Shown here: one piece after another, positions 7,081 through 15,832 of the stretch
How positions within the stretch are numbered: position 1 is the stretch's first letter
Layout: each line of letters begins with the position of its first letter
NCBI GenBank assembly: GCA_012841015.1
Contig: DUVN01000005.1
Span: forward strand, 62,001-126,000
Direction: 5' to 3'
Origin: Clostridiaceae bacterium
GTDB lineage: Bacteria > Bacillota > Clostridia > Saccharofermentanales > DTU023
Length of the DNA: 64,000 nt
The notes under the pieces: generated by a model
The model's input: only the letters and a program-made list of their open reading frames with translations
The model's database searches: none
Told to the model about the DNA's origin: nothing
Position numbers and translations under genes: made by a program

Positions 7081-10000
7081 TCAATCTCCGTACGACAACG
7101 CCGACGATAATTTCATCGACAACACGCGTGAGATGCCGCGTTCCTGCATCGTGACACCGTACAGTCTGTCAGCGGCCTCCATCGTCCCTTTGCGGTGCGT
7201 AACGAGAATAAACTGCATCGACCACGCATAACGGCGCACGTATTCTGTGAAACGTTGGACGTTCGCATCATCGAGAGCCGACTCCACTTCATCGAAGACA
7301 CAAAAAGGGGCAGGCTTCAGTTTCAAAATCGCAAACAACAATGCAATAGCCGTCAGACAACGCTCTCCTCCCGATAAAAGCGACAGTCTCTGCAATCTCT
7401 TGCCGGGAGGCTGTGCACGTATGGCAATATCCGCGAGGAGGACATCGTCGTCGCCCTCAAGTACAATCTCAGCCTGACCACCAGAGAAAAGCTCAGAGAA
7501 TACTTGAGAGAAATTATGATTGATAACTTCAATTGTTTTGCTAAATTGCTCGCGCATCGAATGATCGAGATCACGGATGACCGATTCAAGGCCGCGTCTA
7601 GCCTTCTCAATATCTTCGCGTTGAGCTGTCATGTACTCAATTCTTTCGCTCAACGCCTCGTATTCGGCTACGGCGTTGTGGTTGATTGGACCGAGCTGAT
7701 CGATACGACGCTTGAGCTCAGCGCGCTCCGACTGCGCCTTTGTCATTGTTGTGATCTCGCACGCCTCGCGCTCTGCCTCTAAGCGTGTCCATCCGTGCAA
7801 TTCCCAGAGCCTGTTGAGCTGGTCATCGATTTGGTCGCGACCACGCGAATAGTCTGATGTCTGTCGTTCATAGACTGTACTGAGTCGTGACACCGCATCG
7901 TTAATATCTGTAATTTTCGCAAGCCATTGACGCTGAAGCTCAGACTCCCTCTCTCGCTTCTCCATCAAATCAGCGATCGCACGCCGACTCTCCTCGCGCT
8001 CAATGACTGCCTTTTCAAGCGCTAAAGTATTTTCCTCAAGATCAGTGCGGAATGTTTCAATCAAACGATTTTGCTCTTCCAGTTCGCGCCCGACAGACTT
8101 AAGCCGCAACTCCGCGCGCTCTTTCTCACTTCCCGTTCTGCTCGTAAGCGAATCGAAATCACTGATCGATTCCTCAATAGAGTCAATCAAGACTTTAAGC
8201 TGTATCACGCGATCGCGACAGTCATCGCGCTCACTGCTCAGCTCTCTATTTTCTGTCTCAAACTGCATGACGAAAAGCGCCGCCTCGTCGCGCTCAGAAG
8301 CAACTATTTCACGCTCGCTTTCAAGCTCTAGCATCTCGTCAGATAACTCGCCTACCCGCCGATCGATGACAGCCGCCTCGTTGTTCAAATCTCTATTCGA
8401 ACGCGCCAATCGCTCGTAAGCTTGCTCCTCCGAGGTAAGCTCGGCTGAAAGCCGCAAGTGCTTTCGCCTCGCATGAGCGAGCTTATCAAGAAGTGTTTCT
8501 TCCTTTGCAGCTTCCCGCTTCAGCGCCTCTGTCGCTTGTTCCAGTTGCACTTCGATCTCAGCTGTTTTCTCCTCAAGGGATACGATACGTTCTCTAATTT
8601 CACGGATCCTCGCCGGTCTACCGAGAACACCTGCCGTCTTATGCGAACTCCACCCTCCAGTCATCGAACCACCTCGATGGACGATATCACCATCTTGTGT
8701 GACGATTGTGTGTGAGCGGCGAATGATATCACTCAATGCGATTGCGTCGTCGAGCGTCTCGACGATCATGGTTCTCCCAAGGGTAAATAGGAGCGCTGGC
8801 TTAATCTCAGGATCACACATGACAAGATCGCTGGCAACGCCGATCCATCCGGCGGAGCTGCGCGCTCTCTCTAACGTCGAACGGTCAATCGGGCGCGACT
8901 CAATCGATCGAACAGGCAAAAACGTAATTCGACCGGCTCGCGCACGGCGCAACCAGTCAATTTGTTTCTTTGCCGTGTCAGATGAATCACAGACGATGTG
9001 ATGTGTAGAAGCTCCAAGCGCAACCTCAATAGCTCGTGTCAACTCTTCAGGCACAAAGAGAAGCGAACCGAGAGGACCGTAAATACCTTTACGTGCGTTC
9101 TCATCGGCAGAACGCTGTAACTGTTGCATGAGAAGCTGTACGGGCCGTTGGTAGCCCTCAAACGATGACTCAAGGCGCTCAAGCGTCTCTGATTCATACT
9201 GAAGTCTCTGTATCTCAGATATTACCTTGCTATGCGATGCATCAATCGCGTCGGCATCGAGATGGTGCTGTTGTACGCTCTCTTTTATCTCTTTCGCCTC
9301 ACGGTCCATCTTAGCGATCATCTCATCAAGCGCAGTGACTTCCTCTCGCAGTTGATCGGTCACCTCCGCCGTCTTCGTGAGATCGTCCTCCATAGCGTAT
9401 AACTCGTCCCTTACATGGTTACGGCGCGCATTAAGTGCTTGTTTTTCACCTGATCTCTCGCGATGTATCGCTAGCAGCGAGTAGACGCGCTCAGAAAGCC
9501 TGTCTCGTCTCTTTAAAGCTTCTGTCGACTGCACATGGACTTCATTGAGTTTTTGCTCGACGACAACGAGAGCTGATTCAGCACCCTCAAGTTCGCTATG
9601 TGCTTGCCTCTTACGCTCGATGAGATTTTTGCGCCTCGAAGCGCGACCTGTAAGCTCATGATCGAGCGACATGACTTGCATCGTCAGACGATTTCGCTCT
9701 TCCATGAGCGATTCTGCATTCTTTTTAGATGCTGCAAGCTTTTCTCGGTATAGTGCATTAAGCCCTGTCTTCTCTGTCTCGATGACCGATAATTCATTAA
9801 AACGCGTCTGCTCGCGGTCTATACGCCCCTCAAGATTATCGACAATCTCGACGGCAGCGGTGTACGACGTTCGCGCTTTATCCTGCTCGTTTCTTGCCTG
9901 CTCCAGGTCAAGTTTTGTTAGCTCTAAGTCATCGGCGCATTTTGCTTGATCAAGTTCAAGCTTTGCGATCTGCCGCAGTATCAAAGCCGCATCGACACGC

Positions 10001-10665
10001 TTAAATCTCGCAGCTAAATCAATCTGCGATCGCGCGTCATCGGCCTGTTTCGCGAGGGGGATAGCGCGATCATTCAACTCAACGAGGAGATCGTCGACAC
10101 GTACAAGGTTCTGCTCACTGCGTTGGAGTTTGCGCAACGCCTCTTCTTTTCTCGAACGAAATTGAACAATCCCTGACGCTTCCTCGAAAACGGCGCGTCG
10201 ATCCTCCGAACGGTTGCTAAGTATTTCGTCGATTTTTCCCTGACCGATGATTGAGTAGCCGTCAAGTCCAATCCCTGTATCCATCAACAATTCATTGATA
10301 TCGCGCAAGCGACAAGGCGTCTTATTAATCAAATACTCACTTTCACCCGAACGATAATATCGCCGCGTGATAGCAACCGTCTCGTAATCAATCGGTAGGA
10401 TACCGCTCGTATTATCGAGCGTCAACGTTACCTCAGTAAAGCTTACGGCGCGCCTTTGTGCCGTTCCGCTGAAGATCACGTCTTCCATACGCCTCCCGCG
10501 AAGCGTTTTGGCGCTCTGCTCACCGAGCACCCATCTGATAGCATCCGTGATGTTCGACTTACCTGCACCATTTGGTCCGACAATAGCCGTAATACCCTCA
10601 TGAAAGAGAAGCTCGGTCCGTTCTGGAAAAGACTTAAAACCTTGAATTTCAAGTGATTTCAACAT
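7081..10665 (-). CDS. smc: Chromosome segregation ATPase SMC
   Basis: SMC organises and segregates the chromosome together with ScpA/ScpB. The N-terminal head carries Walker A GPNGAGKSN (residue 31 on) and SAKTLRGRRMEDVIFSGT. Long coiled coils follow, with a hinge at about residues 520-640 (GIYGPLGSLLFVPEELTRAIEVALG ... GRITFLPV). The C-terminal head has the signature LSGGERCLTAIALLFAILK and Walker B PFCVFDEVESALDDANV. The 1194-residue length is standard. It starts six bases after rnc ends and runs into ftsY, the usual rnc-smc-ftsY order. Confidence 0.98.
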   Translation of the reverse strand: MLKSLEIQGFKSFPERTELLFHEGITAIVGPNGAGKSNITDAIRWVLGEQSAKTLRGRRMEDVIFSGTAQRRAVSFTEVTLTLDNTSGILPIDYETVAITRRYYRSGESEYLINKTPCRLRDINELLMDTGIGLDGYSIIGQGKIDEILSNRSEDRRAVFEEASGIVQFRSRKEEALRKLQRSEQNLVRVDDLLVELNDRAIPLAKQADDARSQIDLAARFKRVDAALILRQIAKLELDQAKCADDLELTKLDLEQARNEQDKARTSYTAAVEIVDNLEGRIDREQTRFNELSVIETEKTGLNALYREKLAASKKNAESLMEERNRLTMQVMSLDHELTGRASRRKNLIERKRQAHSELEGAESALVVVEQKLNEVHVQSTEALKRRDRLSERVYSLLAIHRERSGEKQALNARRNHVRDELYAMEDDLTKTAEVTDQLREEVTALDEMIAKMDREAKEIKESVQQHHLDADAIDASHSKVISEIQRLQYESETLERLESSFEGYQRPVQLLMQQLQRSADENARKGIYGPLGSLLFVPEELTRAIEVALGASTHHIVCDSSDTAKKQIDWLRRARAGRITFLPVRSIESRPIDRSTLERARSSAGWIGVASDLVMCDPEIKPALLFTLGRTMIVETLDDAIALSDIIRRSHTIVTQDGDIVHRGGSMTGGWSSHKTAGVLGRPARIREIRERIVSLEEKTAEIEVQLEQATEALKREAAKEETLLDKLAHARRKHLRLSAELTSEEQAYERLARSNRDLNNEAAVIDRRVGELSDEMLELESEREIVASERDEAALFVMQFETENRELSSERDDCRDRVIQLKVLIDSIEESISDFDSLTSRTGSEKERAELRLKSVGRELEEQNRLIETFRTDLEENTLALEKAVIEREESRRAIADLMEKRERESELQRQWLAKITDINDAVSRLSTVYERQTSDYSRGRDQIDDQLNRLWELHGWTRLEAEREACEITTMTKAQSERAELKRRIDQLGPINHNAVAEYEALSERIEYMTAQREDIEKARRGLESVIRDLDHSMREQFSKTIEVINHNFSQVFSELFSGGQAEIVLEGDDDVLLADIAIRAQPPGKRLQRLSLLSGGERCLTAIALLFAILKLKPAPFCVFDEVESALDDANVQRFTEYVRRYAWSMQFILVTHRKGTMEAADRLYGVTMQERGISRVLSMKLSSALSYGD

Positions 10666-10671
10666 GGAATA

Positions 10672-11370
10672 TCAGCCATCGCCCCGCAATACATTGAAAA
10701 AGAACGCGCGTGAAGCCTCCTGTTCGGCCGCTTTCTTTGATTGACCGGTCCCTTCCGAGCAGAATTCTTCATTGATCCATAAGCCGACCTTGAATGTCTT
10801 ATCGTGCGGAGGACCACTCTCTTCCAAAACACGAAATAAAGGTATTTTATTGCCTTGTGCTTGTGCCCACTCAAAGAGCCTGCTCTTATGATCATAGACT
10901 AGGCGTCCTTCAAGTGCCATCTTGATGTATGGCTCAAAGAGGCGCAAAACGATATCACGCACGGCCTCATAACCACCATCAAAAAAAATAGCACCTAGGA
11001 CTGCTTCAACAGCATCGGCGAGATTCGACGCGTTATCGACTCCGCCTGAAAGCGCTTCACCGTGTCCAAGACGTAAAAATGCTCCCAATTCGAGCGACCG
11101 CGCCACAAGCACGAGCGTAGGCTCACAGACAATACCTGCACGCAACTTCGTCATATCGCCTTCAGCCGCGTCCGAAAGAATGCGATAGAGGTGCTCCGTC
11201 ACGACGAGCTGGAGTACAGCGTCGCCTAAAAACTCAAGCCTCTGATTGTCACGTGTTGTATCTTCCTGTTCGTACGCATACGAAGAATGTGTCAGCGCGT
11301 CAACAAACAGCTGCCTATCACGAAACGAGTAGCCGAGGCGACTTTCAAGTGCTGTCAAGTCAAAAATCAC
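10672..11370 (-). CDS. rnc: Ribonuclease III
   Basis: RNase III cuts double-stranded RNA in rRNA precursors and mRNAs. The signature QRLEFLGDAVLQLVVTEHLY carries the catalytic acidic residues, with a second conserved site at NLADAVEAVLGAIFFDGG. A C-terminal double-stranded RNA binding domain ends with GTGQSKKAAEQEASRAFFFNVL. The length of 232 residues is normal. It lies between acpP and smc, the standard Bacillota context. Confidence 0.97.
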   Translation of the reverse strand: MIFDLTALESRLGYSFRDRQLFVDALTHSSYAYEQEDTTRDNQRLEFLGDAVLQLVVTEHLYRILSDAAEGDMTKLRAGIVCEPTLVLVARSLELGAFLRLGHGEALSGGVDNASNLADAVEAVLGAIFFDGGYEAVRDIVLRLFEPYIKMALEGRLVYDHKSRLFEWAQAQGNKIPLFRVLEESGPPHDKTFKVGLWINEEFCSEGTGQSKKAAEQEASRAFFFNVLRGDG

Positions 11371-11415
11371 AGGGTAACAGCAGTCATACGCGTCACAAAA
11401 AAGACGCCAAAAAGA

Positions 11416-11655
11416 TTAAAGACTCGCGCTAATAAATCCAACAGCGTCACCGACTGTACGGATACGCTCCGCCTCCTCGTCGGGGATTGCGAGATCAAAT
11501 TCTGCCTCCATAGACATCACAAGCTCAACGATATCGAGCGAATCGGCGTTAAGATCGTCGATAATATTCGAAGACATCGTAATAGATTCTCCGTCAATGC
11601 TAAGCTGATCAGCCAAGATCGCGCGAACTCTTTCAAAAATCTCCTGTTGCGTCAT
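11416..11655 (-). CDS. acpP: Acyl carrier protein
   Basis: ACP carries acyl chains on phosphopantetheine in fatty-acid and phospholipid synthesis. The attachment serine is in the canonical DSLD motif ([18 protein letters not shown]). The 79-residue acidic protein matches the family length. AAGGAG precedes the ATG. It sits between pgsA and rnc, an arrangement linking lipid synthesis and the rnc-smc cluster in Bacillota. A 14-base perfect palindrome lies just upstream. Confidence 0.96.
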   Translation of the reverse strand: MTQQEIFERVRAILADQLSIDGESITMSSNIIDDLNADSLDIVELVMSMEAEFDLAIPDEEAERIRTVGDAVGFISASL

Positions 11656-11674
11656 AAAAATTCTCCTTAAGCTA

Positions 11675-11688
11675 TTATGCGCGCATAA
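11675..11688. promoter_or_regulatory. 14-bp perfect palindrome upstream of acpP
   Basis: TTATGCGCGCATAA lies between the pgsA stop and the acpP ribosome binding site. It is a perfect palindrome without a loop, so a protein-binding DNA site is more likely than an RNA hairpin. It does not resemble the FapR operator. Function unknown. Confidence 0.3.
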
Positions 11689-11699
11689 CTCTTACTCCG

Positions 11700-12329
11700 T
11701 TACACATCGACATCAACGGAATCACTGAGTAGACGCTTATTTTTTAACCAGTAATCTAATCCTGAAAGCAATGTCAACAAGACAGTCACGGCGATTAATA
11801 TATCACAAACATACGTCCACGGTGTACCATAACCGAAAAAGAGCTGATCACGATCGAGCCACTGAACAATGATAGGCTCAAACAGCAGTGCGATCAGTGT
11901 GAGAATCTGTGCGACTGTCTTAACTTTTCCAAACCAACTCGCAGCGATCACGACACCGCGCTCTGCACCAACTTGCCGAATACCTGTGACGATAAACTCG
12001 CGAGTCATCAGAATGATAACGACAAAAGTCGACACTCTGCCTATTGCTACGAAGGCAGTAAAAACAGATAGAACGAGCAGTTTGTCAGCGATGGGATCGA
12101 ACAACTTGCCAAAATTGGAAACAGCTCCCTGCTTTCTAGCATACATACCATCGAGCATATCTGTCAACGCAGCAATAATAAACAAGATGAGCGCGATAAT
12201 CCTGCCGGGTGCTGAACCAACAAAATTCGAAAACGCAGTATCTTTCCCGAACGTATCAGGAAGCATAAAAAAGAGAATGAAAGGAATCATAACGATTCGT
12301 GAGATGGTCAATTTATTAGCTAAATTCAT
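11700..12329 (-). CDS. pgsA: CDP-diacylglycerol--glycerol-3-phosphate 3-phosphatidyltransferase
   Basis: PgsA makes phosphatidylglycerophosphate from CDP-diacylglycerol and glycerol-3-phosphate in the membrane. The CDP-alcohol phosphotransferase motif D-x2-D-G-x2-A-R-x8-G-x3-D-x3-D is intact as DMLDGMYARKQGAVSNFGKLFDPIAD. Several hydrophobic segments surround it, and the N-terminus MNLANKLTISRIVMIPFILFF is typical. The length of 209 residues fits. In many Firmicutes pgsA lies next to cinA and recA; here recX lies immediately upstream. Confidence 0.95.
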   Translation of the reverse strand: MNLANKLTISRIVMIPFILFFMLPDTFGKDTAFSNFVGSAPGRIIALILFIIAALTDMLDGMYARKQGAVSNFGKLFDPIADKLLVLSVFTAFVAIGRVSTFVVIILMTREFIVTGIRQVGAERGVVIAASWFGKVKTVAQILTLIALLFEPIIVQWLDRDQLFFGYGTPWTYVCDILIAVTVLLTLLSGLDYWLKNKRLLSDSVDVDV

Positions 12330-12413
12330 TGGTCAGTACTCCTGTAGTTCAAGTATCAGCATTCACTATTCCGGTTTCCGGTTGATCACTTGACGTTGTG
12401 TTTCCTTTCGAAA

Positions 12414-12422
12414 AGTATACCA
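12414..12422 (-). promoter_or_regulatory. Extended -10 promoter candidate for pgsA-acpP
   Basis: The minus strand reads TGG-TATACT about 90 bases upstream of the pgsA ATG, matching an extended -10 element (TGn-TATAAT) with one deviation. No good -35 hexamer is visible at the proper distance. It lies in the only sizeable gap between recX and pgsA. Confidence 0.4.
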
Positions 12423-12480
12423 CTATTGACCATATTATTTCGTGCCATGGAACTGTAAAGATAAAATGATGCCGTCACAC

Positions 12481-12936
12481 TCACGTTTTTTTGAATTTTC
12501 GGATGACTTCTCGCGCAATAGTGGTGTGATAGCCGCGCCGTGTGAGTAGTTTCATTATGTCGACGTCTTCAACGTCCTCGCGCTCTGAAAAAGTAGCCTC
12601 ACATAACTGAAGCGCCGTTTCACAATCGTCTGGCAGCCTATTAGCTTCATCGTTCGCGATATCGAAGTCAATTCCGTTTTGTATAAAAACGTAAACCATC
12701 GCGCGCCGAGAACGGAGACGACGTCCTTCGTAGCGGCGAGCTACTCTCCTAGCTGCACGATGATCATTAATATAGTCGATCGATTTAAGATATTCGATCA
12801 CTTGTTCGGCAAGCACGTCGGCGACACCTTTTTTCCTCAAGTTGTCGCGAACCTTGCCAGACGACTTTGAGTAATCTATTCCTATATAGGCGACAGCCAT
12901 TTCGCGTGCCTGATGAAAGGCAGACAAGTCAATCAC
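12481..12936 (-). CDS. recX: Regulatory protein RecX
   Basis: RecX binds RecA filaments and modulates recombinase activity. The protein has the repeated three-helix modules of the family, for example [46 protein letters not shown] and the C-terminal [19 protein letters not shown]. The length of 151 residues is typical of short RecX forms. It overlaps the recA stop by four bases (ATGA), which argues for coupled translation and shared SOS control. Confidence 0.88.
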   Translation of the reverse strand: MIDLSAFHQAREMAVAYIGIDYSKSSGKVRDNLRKKGVADVLAEQVIEYLKSIDYINDHRAARRVARRYEGRRLRSRRAMVYVFIQNGIDFDIANDEANRLPDDCETALQLCEATFSEREDVEDVDIMKLLTRRGYHTTIAREVIRKFKKT

Positions 12937-14063
12937 AAGTCAAGCCCAAGTATGGCATCGACGTCTGTCTCAAGAAAATCTTCTGCGACACCCGACTGCT
13001 TACCACGATGATCTTCGACTTCAGAAGTCGGTTCTAGGTAATGGGCGCGCACCTTAGCATTAATCTCCTCGAAAAGCTCCTCATTCTCCTCTTCTTCAAG
13101 ATAAGCGCGTACATTGTCACGTCCCTGCCCTAGTCTTTTCTCGCCGTAAGAGAACCATGATCCGCTCTTATTGATAATACCGGCCTCAACGCCTAAATCG
13201 AGCACACAGCCTTCTTGAGAGATACCTTTGCCGTAGAGAATATCGAACTCAGCTTCACGAAATGGCGGGGCGACCTTATTCTTTACGACTTTGACGCGTG
13301 TTCTCGATCCGACAAGCTCATTGCCCATTTCAATTCTGCCGATGCGGCGCACATCGAGGCGTACACTAGCATAAAACTTCAGAGCACGACCGCCTGTCGT
13401 TGTCTCAGGGTTGCCGAACATAACGCCGATCTTCTCACGCAATTGATTGATGAAGATGACCATGGTGCGACTCTTATTAATGACTGCGGCCAGTTTCCGA
13501 AGTGCCTGTGACATCAGCCGCGCTTGAAGGCCGACGACAGCGTCGCCCATCTCTCCGTCAATCTCTGCACGCGGGACGAGTGCCGCGACAGAGTCAATGA
13601 CGATGATATCGACAGCACCAGAGCGTGCAAGCGCCTCAGCGATCTCGAGAGCCTGCTCACCGTAATCGGGCTGCGAAACGATTAAGTTGTCAATGTCTAC
13701 ACCGAGATTCTCAGCGTAGACGGGATCAAGCGAGTGCTCCGCATCGATAAAAGCCGCAAAACCACCAAGCTTTTGCATTTCGGCGATGCTGTGAAGCGCT
13801 ACAGTTGTCTTGCCCGATGCCTCAGGGCCGAATATTTCAATGACACGTCCGCGCGGCAATCCGCCAATGCCGAGTGCGATATCGAGAGAGAGTGCTCCCG
13901 TCGGAACAGCCTCTACCTCCATCCCAGCTGTATCTCCCAATGTCAAAACGGCACCCTTGCCAAAATCTTTTTCAATGCGATCGAGCGCCGTCTTCAGTGC
14001 CGCCTGTCTATCTTTATCGGCAATTGGCTTGACGTTTTGTTTTGATTTTCTTTTTTTTGACAT
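12933..14063 (-). CDS. recA: Recombinase RecA
   Basis: RecA forms filaments on single-stranded DNA for homologous recombination and triggers LexA self-cleavage. Walker [10 protein letters not shown] lies at about residue 79, Walker B is [11 protein letters not shown], and the DNA-binding loops contain [20 protein letters not shown] and GNPETTTGG. The family-usual ALDP is SLDP here. The 376-residue length includes an acidic C-terminal tail. The ATG at 14063 has an AGGAGA site. A sigma-A promoter and a LexA-type box lie upstream, so SOS induction is expected. recX follows with an ATGA overlap. Confidence 0.98.
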   Translation of the reverse strand: MSKKRKSKQNVKPIADKDRQAALKTALDRIEKDFGKGAVLTLGDTAGMEVEAVPTGALSLDIALGIGGLPRGRVIEIFGPEASGKTTVALHSIAEMQKLGGFAAFIDAEHSLDPVYAENLGVDIDNLIVSQPDYGEQALEIAEALARSGAVDIIVIDSVAALVPRAEIDGEMGDAVVGLQARLMSQALRKLAAVINKSRTMVIFINQLREKIGVMFGNPETTTGGRALKFYASVRLDVRRIGRIEMGNELVGSRTRVKVVKNKVAPPFREAEFDILYGKGISQEGCVLDLGVEAGIINKSGSWFSYGEKRLGQGRDNVRAYLEEEENEELFEEINAKVRAHYLEPTSEVEDHRGKQSGVAEDFLETDVDAILGLDL

Positions 14064-14100
14064 GTATTTTCTCCTATTGATCCGCCAAGGCGGAAGATCA

Positions 14101-14114
14101 CGAACTTTTGTTCT
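14101..14114. promoter_or_regulatory. LexA (SOS) box of recA
   Basis: The sequence CGAACTTTTGTTCT matches the Firmicutes LexA operator CGAAC-N4-GTTCG in all but the final base. It sits just downstream of the recA -10 box, near the expected transcription start, where LexA would block initiation. Confidence 0.85.
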
Positions 14115-14125
14115 ACTATTGTATG

Positions 14126-14154
14126 ATTCTACCGAAATTCACACGCTACGTCAA
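14126..14154 (-). promoter_or_regulatory. recA promoter
   Basis: The minus strand reads TTGACG (14154-14149), a 17-base spacer and TAGAAT (14131-14126). Each hexamer has a single deviation from consensus. The LexA box follows directly, and a 14-base palindrome (TCCGCC-AA-GGCGGA, 14081-14094) lies in the short leader before the ribosome binding site. Confidence 0.8.
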
Positions 14155-14200
14155 TAAAATAAACTGTCACAAAGTGCTGATAAAGGCTTTTATCTGTCAA

Positions 14201-15832
14201 TTATTGGCGCTCCTGAACAGGCTTCAGTTTTAAGAATCGACGGATCATCGCCTGTAAGTCTCGTGCCTCACGGAATCGGAGGGCAAGTCCCGACCAATAA
14301 TATGTCAAGAAAATGATGATCGCCTTAAAACCGTAAATAAAGAGCTGAACGATTTTATGAGTCGTATTAAATGGAATTGCATTGATCGCCAATGCAACGA
14401 TGACAGTTGGCACGGCGCACGCGATCAGGCGCACATAGAACGGAAGCATACGGTAAGGGCGCGCCTCCTTAATATGAATACGGTACAACGATGTGAGCAA
14501 AACGACTGTCAAAAATGAATTGAGAACGTAAGCAAGAGGCAATCCGTAAATACCAAACCCTAGCAGTTGTGTAAAGACGTACGATAAGAGCGGATTAAGT
14601 CCGACAGAGACGACTGAGGTGACAAGGGACAGTCGCGTGACATGACGCGCATAAAACGCAAGATTAACGATCTCATAAATCGTCACAAGGATAATCGCCG
14701 GCACGTAGAGTCTGAGCAATGTCGCCTCAATTAAAAGACTCTCAACAGGGATCGCCCCCTTCCACTGGAAGATCGCCTCCACCGTCTCCTCCGCGAGCAC
14801 AGCGAAAAGAAGCGCAAAAGGCGTGACATAGTAAAGCGCTCTTCGGAGCGATGACGTGTAGATTCGCCGCATATCCTTGTAATTTCGCTTGGCATAAGCC
14901 GATGTCAAGTGCGGCGACATGACACTTGCGACAGCGACAGCAAAGATACCCATCGGCAATTTCCATGTAGTTTGTGCGTGGCGCAGCGATGTGACAGCGC
15001 CAGTAAATTGATGCGCGAATCCCGTTTGGGTAATCGCGTTGAGCTGGAGTACTGTCCCAGAGATGAGCGTAGGAATCGCCAAACGAAGTAAACGTCTGAA
15101 TCCTCTATCTCGCGTATCAATGATCGGTTCGTAATGAATGACTTTTCTTGCCATAAAAAGCAAGTAAAGGAAGTTGATAGCAGCTGAGATCGCAACACCA
15201 AAGGCGACCTTTGCCGGTGCTTCGGGCTCCGTCCCGCCCCAGCGCAACATGAAAAAGATACAGATGACGTTGTACAGTGCTGACGTGAAAACGGTTCTTT
15301 GCCATAATTTGTGACCCGTCAAAATCCCGGTACACATGCCAGCCAAGAAAAGGAAGATTGTCTGCGGGAATAGTGCACGCGAGACCATCACGGCACGCCT
15401 GATAACTTCAGGATCTTTGTTTGGGTTATAAAGGTGGATGATTTGACCTGCGAAAATCTCTCCGAGTACGATCAAAACCACAAACGCGATTAAGAATACA
15501 TTGATAAAAGTACTCAGACTCTTCCAAAGGCGTCTCTCACGCCCGCGAGCGAGTGCTGCAGAAACAGCCGGCGTCACGGCGGCAGCAAACGTCCCCCCGA
15601 CGAGCAGTTGGTATGCGAGATCAGGAATTTGAAAACCGATATAGTAGGCATCCGTATTGATCCCATAGCCGAACGTCGGGGCAATCATGATCTCGCGAAT
15701 GAAACCGGTAAGCCTTGACGCCGCAAGAGACAACACTAACAATGCCGTCGCTTTCGTCGACGAGAGCACGCGCATACCGCGCTGTTTTGAAGTCTTTTTC
15801 AAAGGTATTTCATCCTTGGAATGTTTTCTCAT
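14201..15832 (-). CDS. murJ: Lipid II flippase MurJ
   Basis: MurJ flips lipid II across the membrane for peptidoglycan synthesis. The protein is highly hydrophobic with about 14 transmembrane segments. It shows MVN/MurJ family landmarks such as ASRLTGFIREIMIAPTFGYGINTDAYYIGFQIPDLAYQLLVGGTFAAAVTPAVS near the N-terminus and HAQTTWKLPMGIFAVAVASVMSPHLT in the middle. The 543-residue length is normal. Its start overlaps the cinA stop by four bases, and it ends just upstream of the recA promoter region. Confidence 0.93.
   Translation of the reverse strand: MRKHSKDEIPLKKTSKQRGMRVLSSTKATALLVLSLAASRLTGFIREIMIAPTFGYGINTDAYYIGFQIPDLAYQLLVGGTFAAAVTPAVSAALARGRERRLWKSLSTFINVFLIAFVVLIVLGEIFAGQIIHLYNPNKDPEVIRRAVMVSRALFPQTIFLFLAGMCTGILTGHKLWQRTVFTSALYNVICIFFMLRWGGTEPEAPAKVAFGVAISAAINFLYLLFMARKVIHYEPIIDTRDRGFRRLLRLAIPTLISGTVLQLNAITQTGFAHQFTGAVTSLRHAQTTWKLPMGIFAVAVASVMSPHLTSAYAKRNYKDMRRIYTSSLRRALYYVTPFALLFAVLAEETVEAIFQWKGAIPVESLLIEATLLRLYVPAIILVTIYEIVNLAFYARHVTRLSLVTSVVSVGLNPLLSYVFTQLLGFGIYGLPLAYVLNSFLTVVLLTSLYRIHIKEARPYRMLPFYVRLIACAVPTVIVALAINAIPFNTTHKIVQLFIYGFKAIIIFLTYYWSGLALRFREARDLQAMIRRFLKLKPVQERQ

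Noticed and set aside
8003-8419. 138-residue plus-strand ORF rich in Ser
   Set aside because: Antisense to the coiled-coil region of smc; Ser/Leu-rich composition is the mirror of the Glu/Arg-rich coil codons.
14155-14200. GATAAA-AGCC-TTTATC hairpin after murJ as terminator
   Set aside because: AT-only short stem without a T-run; it overlaps the recA promoter region.
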